Positions 24,661-34,219 of a stretch of 64,000 nucleotides of DNA are shown piece by piece. The stretch's first letter is position 1. Each line of letters starts with the position of its first letter. Both the position numbers and the translations under genes were made by a program. Source of the DNA: DHVE2 group archaeon (GTDB lineage: Archaea > Thermoplasmatota > Thermoplasmata > Thermoplasmatales > Aciduliprofundaceae); the NCBI GenBank assembly GCA_027023265.1, contig JALVVV010000049.1:124001-188000 (forward strand). Reading direction: 5' to 3'. Below the pieces are notes generated by a model, which was given only the letters and a program-made list of their open reading frames with translations, made no database searches and was not told the DNA's origin.

Positions 24661-25890
24661 ATGGGTGAGTACATAGATATGTTTGCAGATGAACTTTCAA
24701 AATTGAAGTCGTTCAGGGGAGAGAGCGACATGGTGAAAGAAATTGCCGGGAGAATGCACAGGTACTGGAAGAATATTCCAGACAAGCAGGTGGATTCTTT
24801 TTCTGCGGTTGGCGTTGATTCCAGCTTGCAGAGCGTTGCACTTTCAACCGGATACACCCTGATTGTTGTCAGGGCATGCCTCGCATCAACCGTCAAAAAA
24901 AGAGATTTGAAGGTTTACATAACCACAGGAGAAGTTACCGAGCTTGGAAACAGGCTCATGGAAAATATGGAAAACAGGCTTCTGAGCGAATATATAGAAG
25001 AGGTTAGCTTCGTGGATGGCTCGCTGTACGGTCGCGCGAGCCACGTGCCACTGCAATTTCACAACGATGGATTTGAAAATTTTATTCTGGAATACTACTC
25101 AAATTACAATCGCCTTATCGAAAATGCCAGAAAGAGAAATTCAAAGTTGATAGGCATAAGCAAGAGCTCGGGCACCACTTTTTTGAGGGACATGGTTGTT
25201 ATGGAGCTGTACATGGAAGAGCTGGAGAGAAATGGATTGAAAGAGGATGATGACCTAAAAAGTCTTCCGTACATGGCTTTAGACCGGAAGAACGCTGCCT
25301 TGAAGACTGCAAGGAAAAAGTTAAAAGAGAATGGCCTCGAAAAGGCTTACATGTACATTGAAGAACTCACGAAAAAGAGACCCGATGCATCCATACTGAC
25401 CATGTTCGAGCCGGGAATGAGCGTACCTGTGCTGTTAGGCTCTTCTGCCAGAGCAAGGAGAATGTACAAGTCAATATCCTCCGACGAAAATTACATAAAA
25501 GACATCTTTTACGGCACAGATGTGGAGGACACAGAGATAAATACCGTGAAAGAATACCTGAACAATTACGCCTTCGTGTCATTCTACATTTCATTCGCAC
25601 CGGGATTTTTACTTAGAGTAGATATGCCCGCCTTTGTGGCAGGTATTGAGAGGAGAATGCAGGAAGTGTACTGGCCAGAACCCATTGAAGAGGACATTTC
25701 AAACATCGTGGGAATAATAAGAAGAGAACACGGGGATAACTACGTGCACAATGTGCACCTCTACGCCGCAGATTTAGATGCAAGATTAACGCACGGAGAT
25801 TTTATGAAAATGTATTATCCACTCATAGAGAGAGAATTGGAAGCTAACGCTTCTGTTGGAGATTACAGGTACATATGGAGAGGTGAATAA
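24661..25890 (+). CDS. nurA: NurA 5'-3' nuclease of double-strand break resection
   Basis: This 409-residue protein has the NurA N-terminal motif VGVDSSLQ (catalytic Asp), the conserved VDGSLYGR with Asp, and the C-terminal HLYAADLDARLTHGDF block. NurA degrades the 5' strand together with the HerA translocase during archaeal recombination repair. herA starts 2 nt after its stop. mre11 and rad50, often in the same cluster, are not beside it here. Confidence 0.92.
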   Translation: MGEYIDMFADELSKLKSFRGESDMVKEIAGRMHRYWKNIPDKQVDSFSAVGVDSSLQSVALSTGYTLIVVRACLASTVKKRDLKVYITTGEVTELGNRLMENMENRLLSEYIEEVSFVDGSLYGRASHVPLQFHNDGFENFILEYYSNYNRLIENARKRNSKLIGISKSSGTTFLRDMVVMELYMEELERNGLKEDDDLKSLPYMALDRKNAALKTARKKLKENGLEKAYMYIEELTKKRPDASILTMFEPGMSVPVLLGSSARARRMYKSISSDENYIKDIFYGTDVEDTEINTVKEYLNNYAFVSFYISFAPGFLLRVDMPAFVAGIERRMQEVYWPEPIEEDISNIVGIIRREHGDNYVHNVHLYAADLDARLTHGDFMKMYYPLIERELEANASVGDYRYIWRGE

Positions 25891-25892
25891 GA

Positions 25893-27407
25893 ATGGATGA
25901 AGTAGGAATGGTTGTTGGAAACACGGAAACAGGAAAATTTGTTATTGCTCTGCCAAAAGATACAAAGCTGATGGAGAACGAATATGTGGTAACAAAAGTT
26001 AGAGAAAGGGATATTTTGCGGGATGTGGTTGGACGCGTGGCGCAGATGGGCGCACTATCCGAGATTTTAACTCACGAAACCACTTACGATTCCCTAATGA
26101 AGTTAGTAAGCAGAGATATTGACGTGCCCAAAATTTACGCGGAAATAGAAACGATAGGGTATCTGGACGAGGGAGGCGTGAAATTCCCGAGAAATCCGCC
26201 CATGCCCGGAGAAAAGGTGTACCGGGCATCCAAAGAGCTGCTGGACAGCTTTTACCACATTGGAGAGCTGCCGATTCACGTAGGTACATTATTGACGAGG
26301 GACGACGTGAGCATAAATCTGAATCCAAAGGGATTTTTGAGGCACATGGCAATTATTGGCCAGACAGGAAGCGGAAAAAGCTACACCACGGGCGTTATAA
26401 TTGAAGAGCTTTACGACAAGGGAGCGAGCATAGTAATCATTGACCCCCACGCTGATTACGTTAGAATGAACAGGAGCAGAAGCGGAGATGTTATAATACC
26501 TAGGTTCTCCGTGTTCAGAAATTCCATGAGTGTGAGCAGGTTTGACGATGTGGATGCAGCCCCACTGACCATATCTCTTAAAGACTTAATGCCTGATGAA
26601 ATAGCAAACATAATCGGCATATCTTCAAACTACAAGAGAATGATTGGGATATTATCTGCAGCAATAGATTCGTTTAAGGGCAGCATGAATTACGAAGATT
26701 TAAAAGGAAAAATTGAGAGCTGGGCACGAGGGGCAGAAAAACCACCCAAATCATACAAAGACGAAGATGCCCAGAACGTATTGAGATATCTAACTCTTGC
26801 CGAGAAAAGAGGAATTACGGGAATTTTCTCGGAAGAAACCACACCTTTGGAGCAAATAATAAAACCCAAGCACATATCCGTTCTGGACCTCTCCGGACTG
26901 AAAAGCGATATACAGGAGGTAATAGCCAATATATTTTTAACCAAGATTTACGAGAAAAACACAACCTCCAAGGAAATTGAACCGGTATTTATCGTTATTG
27001 AGGAGGCGCATAACTTCGTGCCCGGCACACAATATTCAAAATCAAAGGACATAGTGAAAAAAATTGCAGGAGAAGGAAGAAAATTTGGAGTTATGCTCAT
27101 CATGATTACCCAGAGACCACACAAAATAGACGCAGATGCGCTCTCTCAAGCAAATAGCTACGTGGTCATGAGATTGAACAATAGCGAAGATATTACGGCG
27201 GTAAAAATTGCAGCCGAGAATCTTGGAGATGACCTTTCCACTCTGCTTCCTCACCTAAATCCCGGAGAGGCAATAATAGTTGGGCCCGTGGTAAACGTGC
27301 CAGCAATTGTGAAAATAAAAGAGAGAAAAACGCAGGAAGGCGGTGGAGACATAGACATAGTCAACACACTAAAGAGATACAGAGAAAGCTACAAAGAAGA
27401 GGGATAA
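25893..27407 (+). CDS. herA: HerA hexameric DNA translocase/helicase
   Basis: This 504-residue protein has an N-terminal HAS-barrel-like domain (about 1-120) and a FtsK-like ATPase core: Walker A GQTGSGKS near residue 155, Walker B VFIVIEEAHNF near 370, and a sensor region MITQRPHKIDADALSQ. It pumps DNA through a NurA dimer. The tight coupling to nurA supports a working pair. Confidence 0.95.
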   Translation: MDEVGMVVGNTETGKFVIALPKDTKLMENEYVVTKVRERDILRDVVGRVAQMGALSEILTHETTYDSLMKLVSRDIDVPKIYAEIETIGYLDEGGVKFPRNPPMPGEKVYRASKELLDSFYHIGELPIHVGTLLTRDDVSINLNPKGFLRHMAIIGQTGSGKSYTTGVIIEELYDKGASIVIIDPHADYVRMNRSRSGDVIIPRFSVFRNSMSVSRFDDVDAAPLTISLKDLMPDEIANIIGISSNYKRMIGILSAAIDSFKGSMNYEDLKGKIESWARGAEKPPKSYKDEDAQNVLRYLTLAEKRGITGIFSEETTPLEQIIKPKHISVLDLSGLKSDIQEVIANIFLTKIYEKNTTSKEIEPVFIVIEEAHNFVPGTQYSKSKDIVKKIAGEGRKFGVMLIMITQRPHKIDADALSQANSYVVMRLNNSEDITAVKIAAENLGDDLSTLLPHLNPGEAIIVGPVVNVPAIVKIKERKTQEGGGDIDIVNTLKRYRESYKEEG

Positions 27408-27446
27408 CCTGGTTAACCTTAAATAAATGCGCGGAATTACTAAAAT

Positions 27447-29246
27447 ATGAAATACGTACCGGATACCAGCGTAATCGTAGATGGCAGATTTTTGGAATTT
27501 TTATCAGGCGAGGAGGAAGTGGAGGAGATTGTAATCCCGGAAGCGGTGCTGGGAGAAATAGAGCACCAAGCTAACAGGGGGCTCGCCATAGGTGCCTCAG
27601 GTATGAGGGAATTAAAAGAGATAAGAAGACTCTGCGAGGAGAGAAGAATTGAGCTGAAATTCTGGGGAACGAGGCCAACCGAAATATTAATTAAAGGAGC
27701 TAAGCTTGGTGAGATGGACAACATCATTCGTGAATGCGCTCTTTCCAATCAGGCCACCCTTGTGACCGGGGACCGTGTACAGAAAGAAATAGCGGAGATA
27801 AAGGGCATACCCACTATATTCTTAGAAGAGAGAAGAGAAGTAGATATGCAAATTGAAGATTTTTTCACCGAAGACACCATGAGCGTGCATATAAAAGCGG
27901 ATGTGGGCGCTTACGCCAAGGTTGGAAGACCGGGTAATTTCTCACTGGAGTACTTAAGAAGAGTTAGTTATAGAGAAGTAGAAGAAATTGCAAATGACAT
28001 TATTGAGAGAGCGAGACGTGATAGAAAATCATTCATAGAGATGGACACGAGAGGAGCAACTGTTGTGCAATTGCGAGAGTACAGAATTGCCATAACGAGA
28101 CCACCTTTTTCAGATGCCATGGAAATCACAGCTGTAAGACCCGTGGTAAAGCTGAAAATAGATGATTACACCATAACAGACAAACTCATGAAGAGAATTG
28201 ACGAGAGAGCGGAGGGGATATTGATATCCGGCTCGCCCGGTGCTGGCAAGAGCACTTTTGTACAGGCAATAGCCGAGCACTACGCCGCAAAAGGCAAAAT
28301 AGTAAAGACCATGGAGAAGCCAAGGGACCTCGTTCTGAGCGATGAAATAACTCAATACACCGCCCTAAACGGGGAAATGTCAGCAACAGGAGATATTTTA
28401 CTTCTGGTCAGACCGGATTACACCGTATTTGATGAGATGCGTACAACCGATGATTTTCGCGTGTTCTCAGATTTGCGGCTTGCAGGTGTGGGCATGGTGG
28501 GCGTGGTGCACGCAACCCGGGCTGTGGACGCAATACAGAGATTCATAGGAAGAGTGGAGTTGGGAGTGATTCCGCAAATAGTGGATACCATAATCCACAT
28601 ATCCGGAGGAGACGTGGAATCTGTGCTCACGCTAAATTACACCGTAAAGGTTCCCTCTGGAATGAATGAAGATGACCTCGCGAGGCCAGTCATAGAGGTC
28701 AGGGATCTTAATTCAGAGAAGCTTCTTTACGAGATATACAGCTTTGGTGAGCAGGTTGTGGTTGTACCCGTTGAAGAGGAATCAAAGGGGATTTATCACC
28801 TTGCAGAAAGGGAGATTGAAAGGATAATAAAGAAAAGGTACCCAGGCACTAATGTTAAAGCAAAGGTAACGGGAAGCAATAGCGCAAACATATACGTGAG
28901 TGCTTCCGCAATACCAAAGATAATAGGTAAAAACGGGAAGAACGTTGCAAGGCTGGAAGAGGAATTAGGATTATCACTGAACGTGGAGCCCATGGAAAGC
29001 CTCGGAGCAGCAAATCAGGAAAATAGGAAACTTGTAAATGTGGAAATACACAAAAAAACGGTCAGGTTGGTCGTTGGAGAGGAATTTGCTCACAAAAAAG
29101 TGAATATTTACTCAGAAAACAGGCAGCTATTCGTTTCAACAGTATCCGCTAACGGGCATATAAACATAAGAAAGAGCACCACAAACGGAAAGAAAATAAT
29201 GGAAGCTATTGAAAGAGGAGAACGCATTTACGTGGAACTTCACTGA
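27447..29246 (+). CDS. PIN domain-ATPase-KH domain protein
   Basis: This 599-residue protein has an N-terminal PIN domain ([24 protein letters not shown] acidic residues), a central VirB11/PilT-like ATPase with Walker [10 protein letters not shown] near residue 260 and [10 protein letters not shown] as Walker B, and a C-terminal KH domain with [16 protein letters not shown] near 490. This three-part family is conserved across archaea; an RNA-processing or ribosome-associated role is suspected. It lies 39 nt after herA, same strand. Its 3' end overlaps the convergent CYTH gene by 7 nt. Confidence 0.92.
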   Translation: MKYVPDTSVIVDGRFLEFLSGEEEVEEIVIPEAVLGEIEHQANRGLAIGASGMRELKEIRRLCEERRIELKFWGTRPTEILIKGAKLGEMDNIIRECALSNQATLVTGDRVQKEIAEIKGIPTIFLEERREVDMQIEDFFTEDTMSVHIKADVGAYAKVGRPGNFSLEYLRRVSYREVEEIANDIIERARRDRKSFIEMDTRGATVVQLREYRIAITRPPFSDAMEITAVRPVVKLKIDDYTITDKLMKRIDERAEGILISGSPGAGKSTFVQAIAEHYAAKGKIVKTMEKPRDLVLSDEITQYTALNGEMSATGDILLLVRPDYTVFDEMRTTDDFRVFSDLRLAGVGMVGVVHATRAVDAIQRFIGRVELGVIPQIVDTIIHISGGDVESVLTLNYTVKVPSGMNEDDLARPVIEVRDLNSEKLLYEIYSFGEQVVVVPVEEESKGIYHLAEREIERIIKKRYPGTNVKAKVTGSNSANIYVSASAIPKIIGKNGKNVARLEEELGLSLNVEPMESLGAANQENRKLVNVEIHKKTVRLVVGEEFAHKKVNIYSENRQLFVSTVSANGHINIRKSTTNGKKIMEAIERGERIYVELH

Positions 29247-29743
29247 TTCTCAAGCACTAACTCAAGATACGATTTCCTTTCCATATTTTTCAATCCCAAT
29301 TTTTTTGCCGCATCAAGGACTTTTTTCCTGCAATATTCATAATCACCAATACACTCCACCTCTGTGAATTCTCCGAGACCGTCCACAAAATCCACACATA
29401 TATTTAGTTCGCCCATCTTGTAATACTTCCTTCTCTTCTTGACAGTAGCAACCTTATGAAACCCCAGAGCTTTTAATATTTTATCCATAGACTCTCGATT
29501 ATCAAAATGAACTATGAACTCTTCCCTGCTCTTGGTATCCATCCCTACTTTTTTACCTTTGTAAGTTAGAGAATTATCGTTACGAATTCTCAAAGCTTCG
29601 TCAGTTTCTGCAAAATTCCTGCATGGGTGATTGTAATACACATCCACTTCAATTTCTTCTCTCAAAAACACCGCACCCATACTCAAAATTTTATCAATGA
29701 ATTCACTCTCGCTATTAATCCTGGCTTTGATTTCAACTTCCAT
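29240..29743 (-). CDS. CYTH-domain protein (class IV adenylate cyclase / triphosphatase family)
   Basis: This 167-residue protein opens with MEVEIKARI, containing the ExExK motif of the CYTH triphosphate-tunnel fold, followed by alternating charged strands (EALRIRND, LTYKGKK, KRRKYYKMGELNICVDFV, GEFTEVE). Family members hydrolyse tripolyphosphate or thiamine triphosphate, or make cAMP. Which applies here cannot be decided. A GATATATAC box lies about 22-25 nt upstream of ATG 29743. Confidence 0.85.
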   Translation of the reverse strand: MEVEIKARINSESEFIDKILSMGAVFLREEIEVDVYYNHPCRNFAETDEALRIRNDNSLTYKGKKVGMDTKSREEFIVHFDNRESMDKILKALGFHKVATVKKRRKYYKMGELNICVDFVDGLGEFTEVECIGDYEYCRKKVLDAAKKLGLKNMERKSYLELVLENQ

Positions 29744-29896
29744 AAAGATAGATTACCTGCGCGTATATATCTTTTATTTAAAGGTTTAAAGGACATTCAC
29801 ACAGGCACAACTGCTCTAAAATTATCTGAATACTCACGTAAATTTTTAATGGAGAAGTATTAAATACGAATGGTCAATTTAGATTAACGATAAAAC

Positions 29897-30697
29897 ATGG
29901 AACTCAAAAGGAAGGTAGTTCTGTTAGGCGATTCGGCCGTGGGAAAAACCTCACTGGTTCGTAGATTCGTGTATGACCAGTTCAGCGATGAGTACATACA
30001 AACCATTGGAACAAAGGTTAGCAAGAAGGAAATAGATATTCATTACGAAGGAGAAAAATACACTATATCGCTGGTTATTTGGGACGTCCTGGGACAGCAG
30101 GGATATTCAAAAGTTAAAAGCGCGGCATTTCGGGGCAGCGATGGGGCGATTTTTGTATGTGACCTCACGAGAAAAGATACCCTGCATAGCATCCTTCACT
30201 ACTGGATACCAACCTTGGAATCCATTGCTGGAGTACCTGGGATACTGCTCGCAAACAAAAGCGATTTGGAAAACATTGAAATTTCAAAAGATGAGCTTGA
30301 TGAATTCAGCAAGATAACTGGATTGCCGTACCTGATTACCAGCGCAAAAACAGGGGAGAACGTAGAATACGGATTTTACCAGCTTGCCAGGTTGATGATG
30401 ATATTCAAACCAATACACAGCACAGATAAACATAAAGATGAGATACACGATTTAAAAGGTGCCCTGGATTACATCATGAGTGATTTTTGCAGGAACTACG
30501 GAAACTGGAATGATGGCATGGCCATAGTTGAGGCTAATGTGAGGGCAATAGGCATGGATATAGGAAAACCAACGATAGAGCAGATACACATTCTCATTGA
30601 TAAGCTGTACAAAATTGAAATTTATAAAATAGGTATGGAAAAAGCGCAGAAAAACAGGATAAGGAGATTGGGCGTGGTGGAATCATCATTACCGTAA
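29897..30697 (+). CDS. Ras/Rab-like small GTPase with C-terminal extension
   Basis: This 266-residue protein has all five G motifs of the Ras superfamily: GDSAVGKTS (residues 11-19), a switch I threonine in QTIGT (35-39), WDVLGQQ (62-68) in place of WDTAGQE, NKSD (120-123) and SAK (149-151). The catalytic Gln67 is present. After the G domain (about 1-172) comes a roughly 90-residue mostly helical extension of no recognised family. There is no C-terminal prenylation cysteine. Its 3' end overlaps by 9 nt the end of the convergent ATPase gene, whose product seems to hold a Roadblock-like domain. A signalling or polarity switch is inferred. Confidence 0.9.
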   Translation: MELKRKVVLLGDSAVGKTSLVRRFVYDQFSDEYIQTIGTKVSKKEIDIHYEGEKYTISLVIWDVLGQQGYSKVKSAAFRGSDGAIFVCDLTRKDTLHSILHYWIPTLESIAGVPGILLANKSDLENIEISKDELDEFSKITGLPYLITSAKTGENVEYGFYQLARLMMIFKPIHSTDKHKDEIHDLKGALDYIMSDFCRNYGNWNDGMAIVEANVRAIGMDIGKPTIEQIHILIDKLYKIEIYKIGMEKAQKNRIRRLGVVESSLP

Positions 30698-33600
30698 CAG
30701 TTTCATCGCTTCTCTACAATGCCGCACCCACAGCTTTATGTTCATAGCACTGTAAATTTCCATGGCCCTTTCTAAACTTTCCCTTGCAGTATCGTACTCT
30801 TTTTTGCGGAGCCACAACAAACCAAATTCGTAATAGGTGCGAGCGAGCTCAAAGTTATTTGCAGATGATTTAAAGTATCTCATAGCCTTCGTTAACTCAA
30901 TTATTGCCCTGCGATAATCGCCCCGATCCCTCATCACCGCGCCCATTGCTCTTCTTGCTATCATTTCCATATCCTTAGAACCAATATCCCCGGAAATTTC
31001 AATTGCTTCTCTGGTGCAAACCTCCGCCTCGTCAATCTCCCTGAGGGAAAGATGCACCTCGGAAAGAGTTATGAGCACCTCTGCGTAACCGCTTTTATCT
31101 CCTATTTCAAGGAGCATGCTCTTCACGTTGGTGAGTATCTTCTTTGCATAATCAGGCTTCTTTTTCTCCATGTAAATTCTACCTATGTTCAGAAGAACTC
31201 GAGTGGAAGTGTGTCTATCCCCTATTTCCTTGCTTATTTTAAGACATTCCTTGAATTTCTCAAGGGCATCTTCCATTTCATCCATGAGATACAAAATCAT
31301 TCCAAGATTATTGAGCACGGATACCTTCAATCCCAACTGATTTATTTTATCGCTTATTTCAAAGCTCTTTTGGTAGTGCTCCAGCGCTTTTCCAAGGTCA
31401 CCACGCCTGTAATAAACGTTACCAATGCTATTCAGTAGCGTGGCTATACCATACTTGTACCCCACATTTTGCATTATACCGAGGCTGGAACTGTAAATTC
31501 TCAATGCCCTGTCCAAATCCCCGAGGGTAAGGTACACGTTTCCCATCTCAGATAGAACTTCTGCCACCTCTTTCATGTCTCCAATTTCTTTCATTATCTC
31601 CAGAGATTTTGTGTAGTATTTCTTCGCCTTTTCGTAATCACCCAGTACGAGATGTATATTACCAACTCCACGCAATATGTCACCCAAATCTCTCTTGGTA
31701 TCCACACCCTTACCTTTTGATGTGGTAATTATTCTGAGCGCATGTCTGAATTCTTCCAGAGCCTTCTGATACTCTCCCCTCATGAAATATACAGTTCCGA
31801 TATCACGGTGAATTCTCCCAACCACTATGGACTCGTTTCTGGGAACCATCTTTATAGATTCATTAAGAATTTTCAACGAGCCCTCATAATCACCCATCTT
31901 TGAAAGAATATCTGCAATCTTCCTGTTAAGCCGCACTTTATCAAGGGGATTGTTTGCTGCATCGAGAGCTTCTCTATACCTCTTTATAGCCACATCATAC
32001 TCCCCAGTGTAAAGGTAAATATCTCCTAAATTCTCCAAAATTTTCAATTTGGTATTCTGGTCATCTGCAAGCTCCAAAGCACGCATATAAAATTCTATTG
32101 CCTCGTAGTTTGCGTAATTTTTCCGTGACCTGTCCCCCAGCTCAATTAAAAATTTTACCGCCTTGGAATCCCTTGCCTCATAGTAATGATAAGCAAGAGT
32201 GTTGATTACCGGGGATAGATTATCCTTGTTCAGCTCATAAATAATATCCCCTATTATTTTATGGTACTTTCGCCTTAACTCATCAAGCAATTCATTGTAA
32301 AGAACTTCCCGAATAATAGAGTGCTCAAAACGGTACTTTCCATCCTTCTCGTAAATAAGTTTGTGTTTCCTGTAAATATTGTTCAGGAGCTTGAGTATCT
32401 TCAGTTCATCCATCATGGTCGTCAGGGCAAGAATGGCTGTGTCAAACTCCTCCCCCACCACGGAGGCTACATCCAAAATCTCCCTTTCTTCATCACTCAA
32501 CCTTTCCAGCCTTCTTTTTATTAACTCGTAGGCCTTTTTTGGAATTATTATCTTTTCGGCACGAGCCATTAGCTTCCATTTCTTCCCATCTTTCCTAATG
32601 AGTTTCTCGGATAGCAATAATTTAATGGTTTCTATTACAAATAATGGGTTACCTCCGCTCTCCTTGTATATCTTCTCACCCACCTTGTAATGATAATCAC
32701 CAAGTATCCTGCTTATAAGTATCCCCGTGTCTTCCCTGCTCAAGCGTGGCAATCCAATTATTTTCAGCAAACCGTCTCCTGCCAGGTTGTTAAGTACAAT
32801 TTCAAGAGGATGGAGATGCCCACCCACGGGGATAATCTCTTCTGGGCGATAAGTACCAACCATCAGTATCCTGTTATTTTTTATGTTTTTTGAAAGGTAA
32901 TAAAATAAATTTAAAGAGGTCTTGTCCGCCCATTGCATATCATCTATAAAAACAATAAGGGGATTTCGCTCAGAAACACGCTGCAATCCCATAACAATAT
33001 TGTCAAATATATTTTCCTGAACTATGCTTGGCTCACCTGCTAAATATCTTCCATCGTATTTTTTAGAAGTTATGAACCACTCTATTTTCTTTTTCGTATC
33101 TCCTGTTTTATCTTCAACACCGTGCCATTCCTCCAGGCCATCCTGCAACTCTTGAAGGATTCTCTTCATATCATCTATGAGAAACTCGCTGGGCTCTCCC
33201 TTTATCACCGTCGCAAGCGATAAGTTTCCAGATGACTGAATGAGGATGTTGTAATCCCCGTAGCTGAGAGCATTGAGAGACGCGTTTTCTTCGGTACCCA
33301 TTATCTTCAGAGAGTCCTTGACAAATGCCTCAATTGCTGTGAGCATGCCCGCAAAAATGTCCGGGTCCAGATTTGTCTCCTGGCGTTCAGCTTTGGCAAT
33401 CACAAGACCTGATTCATCAATAAGATACGCAGAAAGAACAAGAGGTGGCGGTTTATTAGAAAGGAGATACTCTAAATTTGCTCTTTTAAGGGCGCTTTTA
33501 AATGGAAAAAGAGGCTCCAAGCTCTCAGGCAAACATTGTCCACGAATTATCTTAAATCCCATGCTATCTGACTGCTTTATGAGTTCCTCTACAATTCGGG

Positions 33601-33793
33601 TTTTACCTATTCCCGCTTCACCGGATATGAAAACCGTTTTTCCCCTTCCTTCTTTAACCATATTTAAATAGTCATTGAGCTGCTTCAACTCTTCTTTTCG
33701 ATCAACAAGCTCTATGTTTTTAAAATTTACATCGGCCACGGGTGGAAATGGGCATGCTATTATAAAAAATTTCTCGATAGTGCTAAAATTCAT
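30689..33793 (-). CDS. AAA/STAND-type signalling ATPase with Roadblock/longin-like insert and TPR tail
   Basis: From ATG 33793 this is a 1034-residue protein. Walker A GEAGIGKT (residues 58-65) and Walker B LIVFIDDMQWAD (279-290) belong to the AAA_16/MalT-like ATPase class. Between them, residues about 117-222 form an extra alpha-beta segment (LSAYLIDESGLVIA, then NILIQSSGNLSLATVIKG) with the pattern of a Roadblock/longin domain. From about 520 to the end lie a dozen or more TPRs such as YEKAKKYYTKSLEIMKEIGD. An upstream TTG at 33823 could add ten residues but lacks support. Such proteins usually act as multi-domain signal integrators. The neighbouring Ras-like GTPase is a possible partner. 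Confidence 0.85.
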   Translation of the reverse strand: MNFSTIEKFFIIACPFPPVADVNFKNIELVDRKEELKQLNDYLNMVKEGRGKTVFISGEAGIGKTRIVEELIKQSDSMGFKIIRGQCLPESLEPLFPFKSALKRANLEYLLSNKPPPLVLSAYLIDESGLVIAKAERQETNLDPDIFAGMLTAIEAFVKDSLKIMGTEENASLNALSYGDYNILIQSSGNLSLATVIKGEPSEFLIDDMKRILQELQDGLEEWHGVEDKTGDTKKKIEWFITSKKYDGRYLAGEPSIVQENIFDNIVMGLQRVSERNPLIVFIDDMQWADKTSLNLFYYLSKNIKNNRILMVGTYRPEEIIPVGGHLHPLEIVLNNLAGDGLLKIIGLPRLSREDTGILISRILGDYHYKVGEKIYKESGGNPLFVIETIKLLLSEKLIRKDGKKWKLMARAEKIIIPKKAYELIKRRLERLSDEEREILDVASVVGEEFDTAILALTTMMDELKILKLLNNIYRKHKLIYEKDGKYRFEHSIIREVLYNELLDELRRKYHKIIGDIIYELNKDNLSPVINTLAYHYYEARDSKAVKFLIELGDRSRKNYANYEAIEFYMRALELADDQNTKLKILENLGDIYLYTGEYDVAIKRYREALDAANNPLDKVRLNRKIADILSKMGDYEGSLKILNESIKMVPRNESIVVGRIHRDIGTVYFMRGEYQKALEEFRHALRIITTSKGKGVDTKRDLGDILRGVGNIHLVLGDYEKAKKYYTKSLEIMKEIGDMKEVAEVLSEMGNVYLTLGDLDRALRIYSSSLGIMQNVGYKYGIATLLNSIGNVYYRRGDLGKALEHYQKSFEISDKINQLGLKVSVLNNLGMILYLMDEMEDALEKFKECLKISKEIGDRHTSTRVLLNIGRIYMEKKKPDYAKKILTNVKSMLLEIGDKSGYAEVLITLSEVHLSLREIDEAEVCTREAIEISGDIGSKDMEMIARRAMGAVMRDRGDYRRAIIELTKAMRYFKSSANNFELARTYYEFGLLWLRKKEYDTARESLERAMEIYSAMNIKLWVRHCREAMKLLR

Positions 33794-33856
33794 AATAAGT
33801 ATATTAACCCTCACAAAACGCAAGATTTATATTGAAGAATTGTATTTAATCAATAA

Positions 33857-33863
33857 GGGAGGT
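33857..33863 (+). promoter_or_regulatory. Strong Shine-Dalgarno site of the 37-residue gene
   Basis: GGGAGGT lies 6 nt before ATG 33870. A TTTATATT box at 33825-33832 lies about 42 nt upstream of the ATG, giving a short leader. Together they show that the small frame is a real gene. Confidence 0.55.
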
Positions 33864-33869
33864 AAGAGA

Positions 33870-33983
33870 ATGGTTCCACACAAGAAAAGGCAGGAATACA
33901 GCTTGGAAAGAGAAATTGAAAAAGAAGTTGAAGAAGTTTTAAAAAATGAGGAAATGGACATATTCTCTGAAGAGGGAGCGTAA
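33870..33983 (+). CDS. Small charged 37-residue protein
   Basis: The frame encodes a short protein beginning MVPHKKRQEYS, with a central heptad-like acidic/basic helix (EREIEKEVEEVLKNEE) and no cysteine or membrane segment. It is preceded by a near-perfect ribosome-binding site and a TATA-like box, and diverges from the AAA/TPR ATPase gene. Its function is unknown; a small helical binding protein is plausible. Confidence 0.6.
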   Translation: MVPHKKRQEYSLEREIEKEVEEVLKNEEMDIFSEEGA

Positions 33984-34113
33984 CCCTCTTTAAAATTTTT
34001 GGAAAAACACACAAGCATACATTTTAATTTTCCATACCTTTTTATAAGTCGCAAATATCGGAGAATCTACCTTTTGCAAGGCAATTAAAGCACATGTCGC
34101 AAAATGAAAGTAG

Positions 34114-34186
34114 CAGCCCCGGGCAGATTCGAACTGCCGTCCCGGGCTCCAAAGGCCCGGATGCTTGGCCACTACACCACGGGGCT
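34114..34186 (-). tRNA. trnQ: tRNA-Gln (anticodon UUG)
   Basis: The minus strand folds into a full cloverleaf. The acceptor AGCCCCG pairs with CGGGGCU, and the D-arm is GUGU/GCAU with an AGUGGCCAA loop. The anticodon stem CGGGC/GCCCG carries loop CUUUGGA (anticodon at 34150-34152), and the T-arm GGCAG/CUGCC carries loop UUCGAAU. The discriminator base is G and CCA is not encoded. There is no intron. The spacer 33984-34113 shows no gene. Confidence 0.95.
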
Positions 34187-34219
34187 ATTCCTCTTAAGGT
34201 GTAATATATGATTTGATAT

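Noticed and set aside
33794-33823. TTG start giving a 1044-residue ATPase
   Set aside because: There is no ribosome site before the TTG, and ATG 33793 is available ten codons later; kept only as an alternative.
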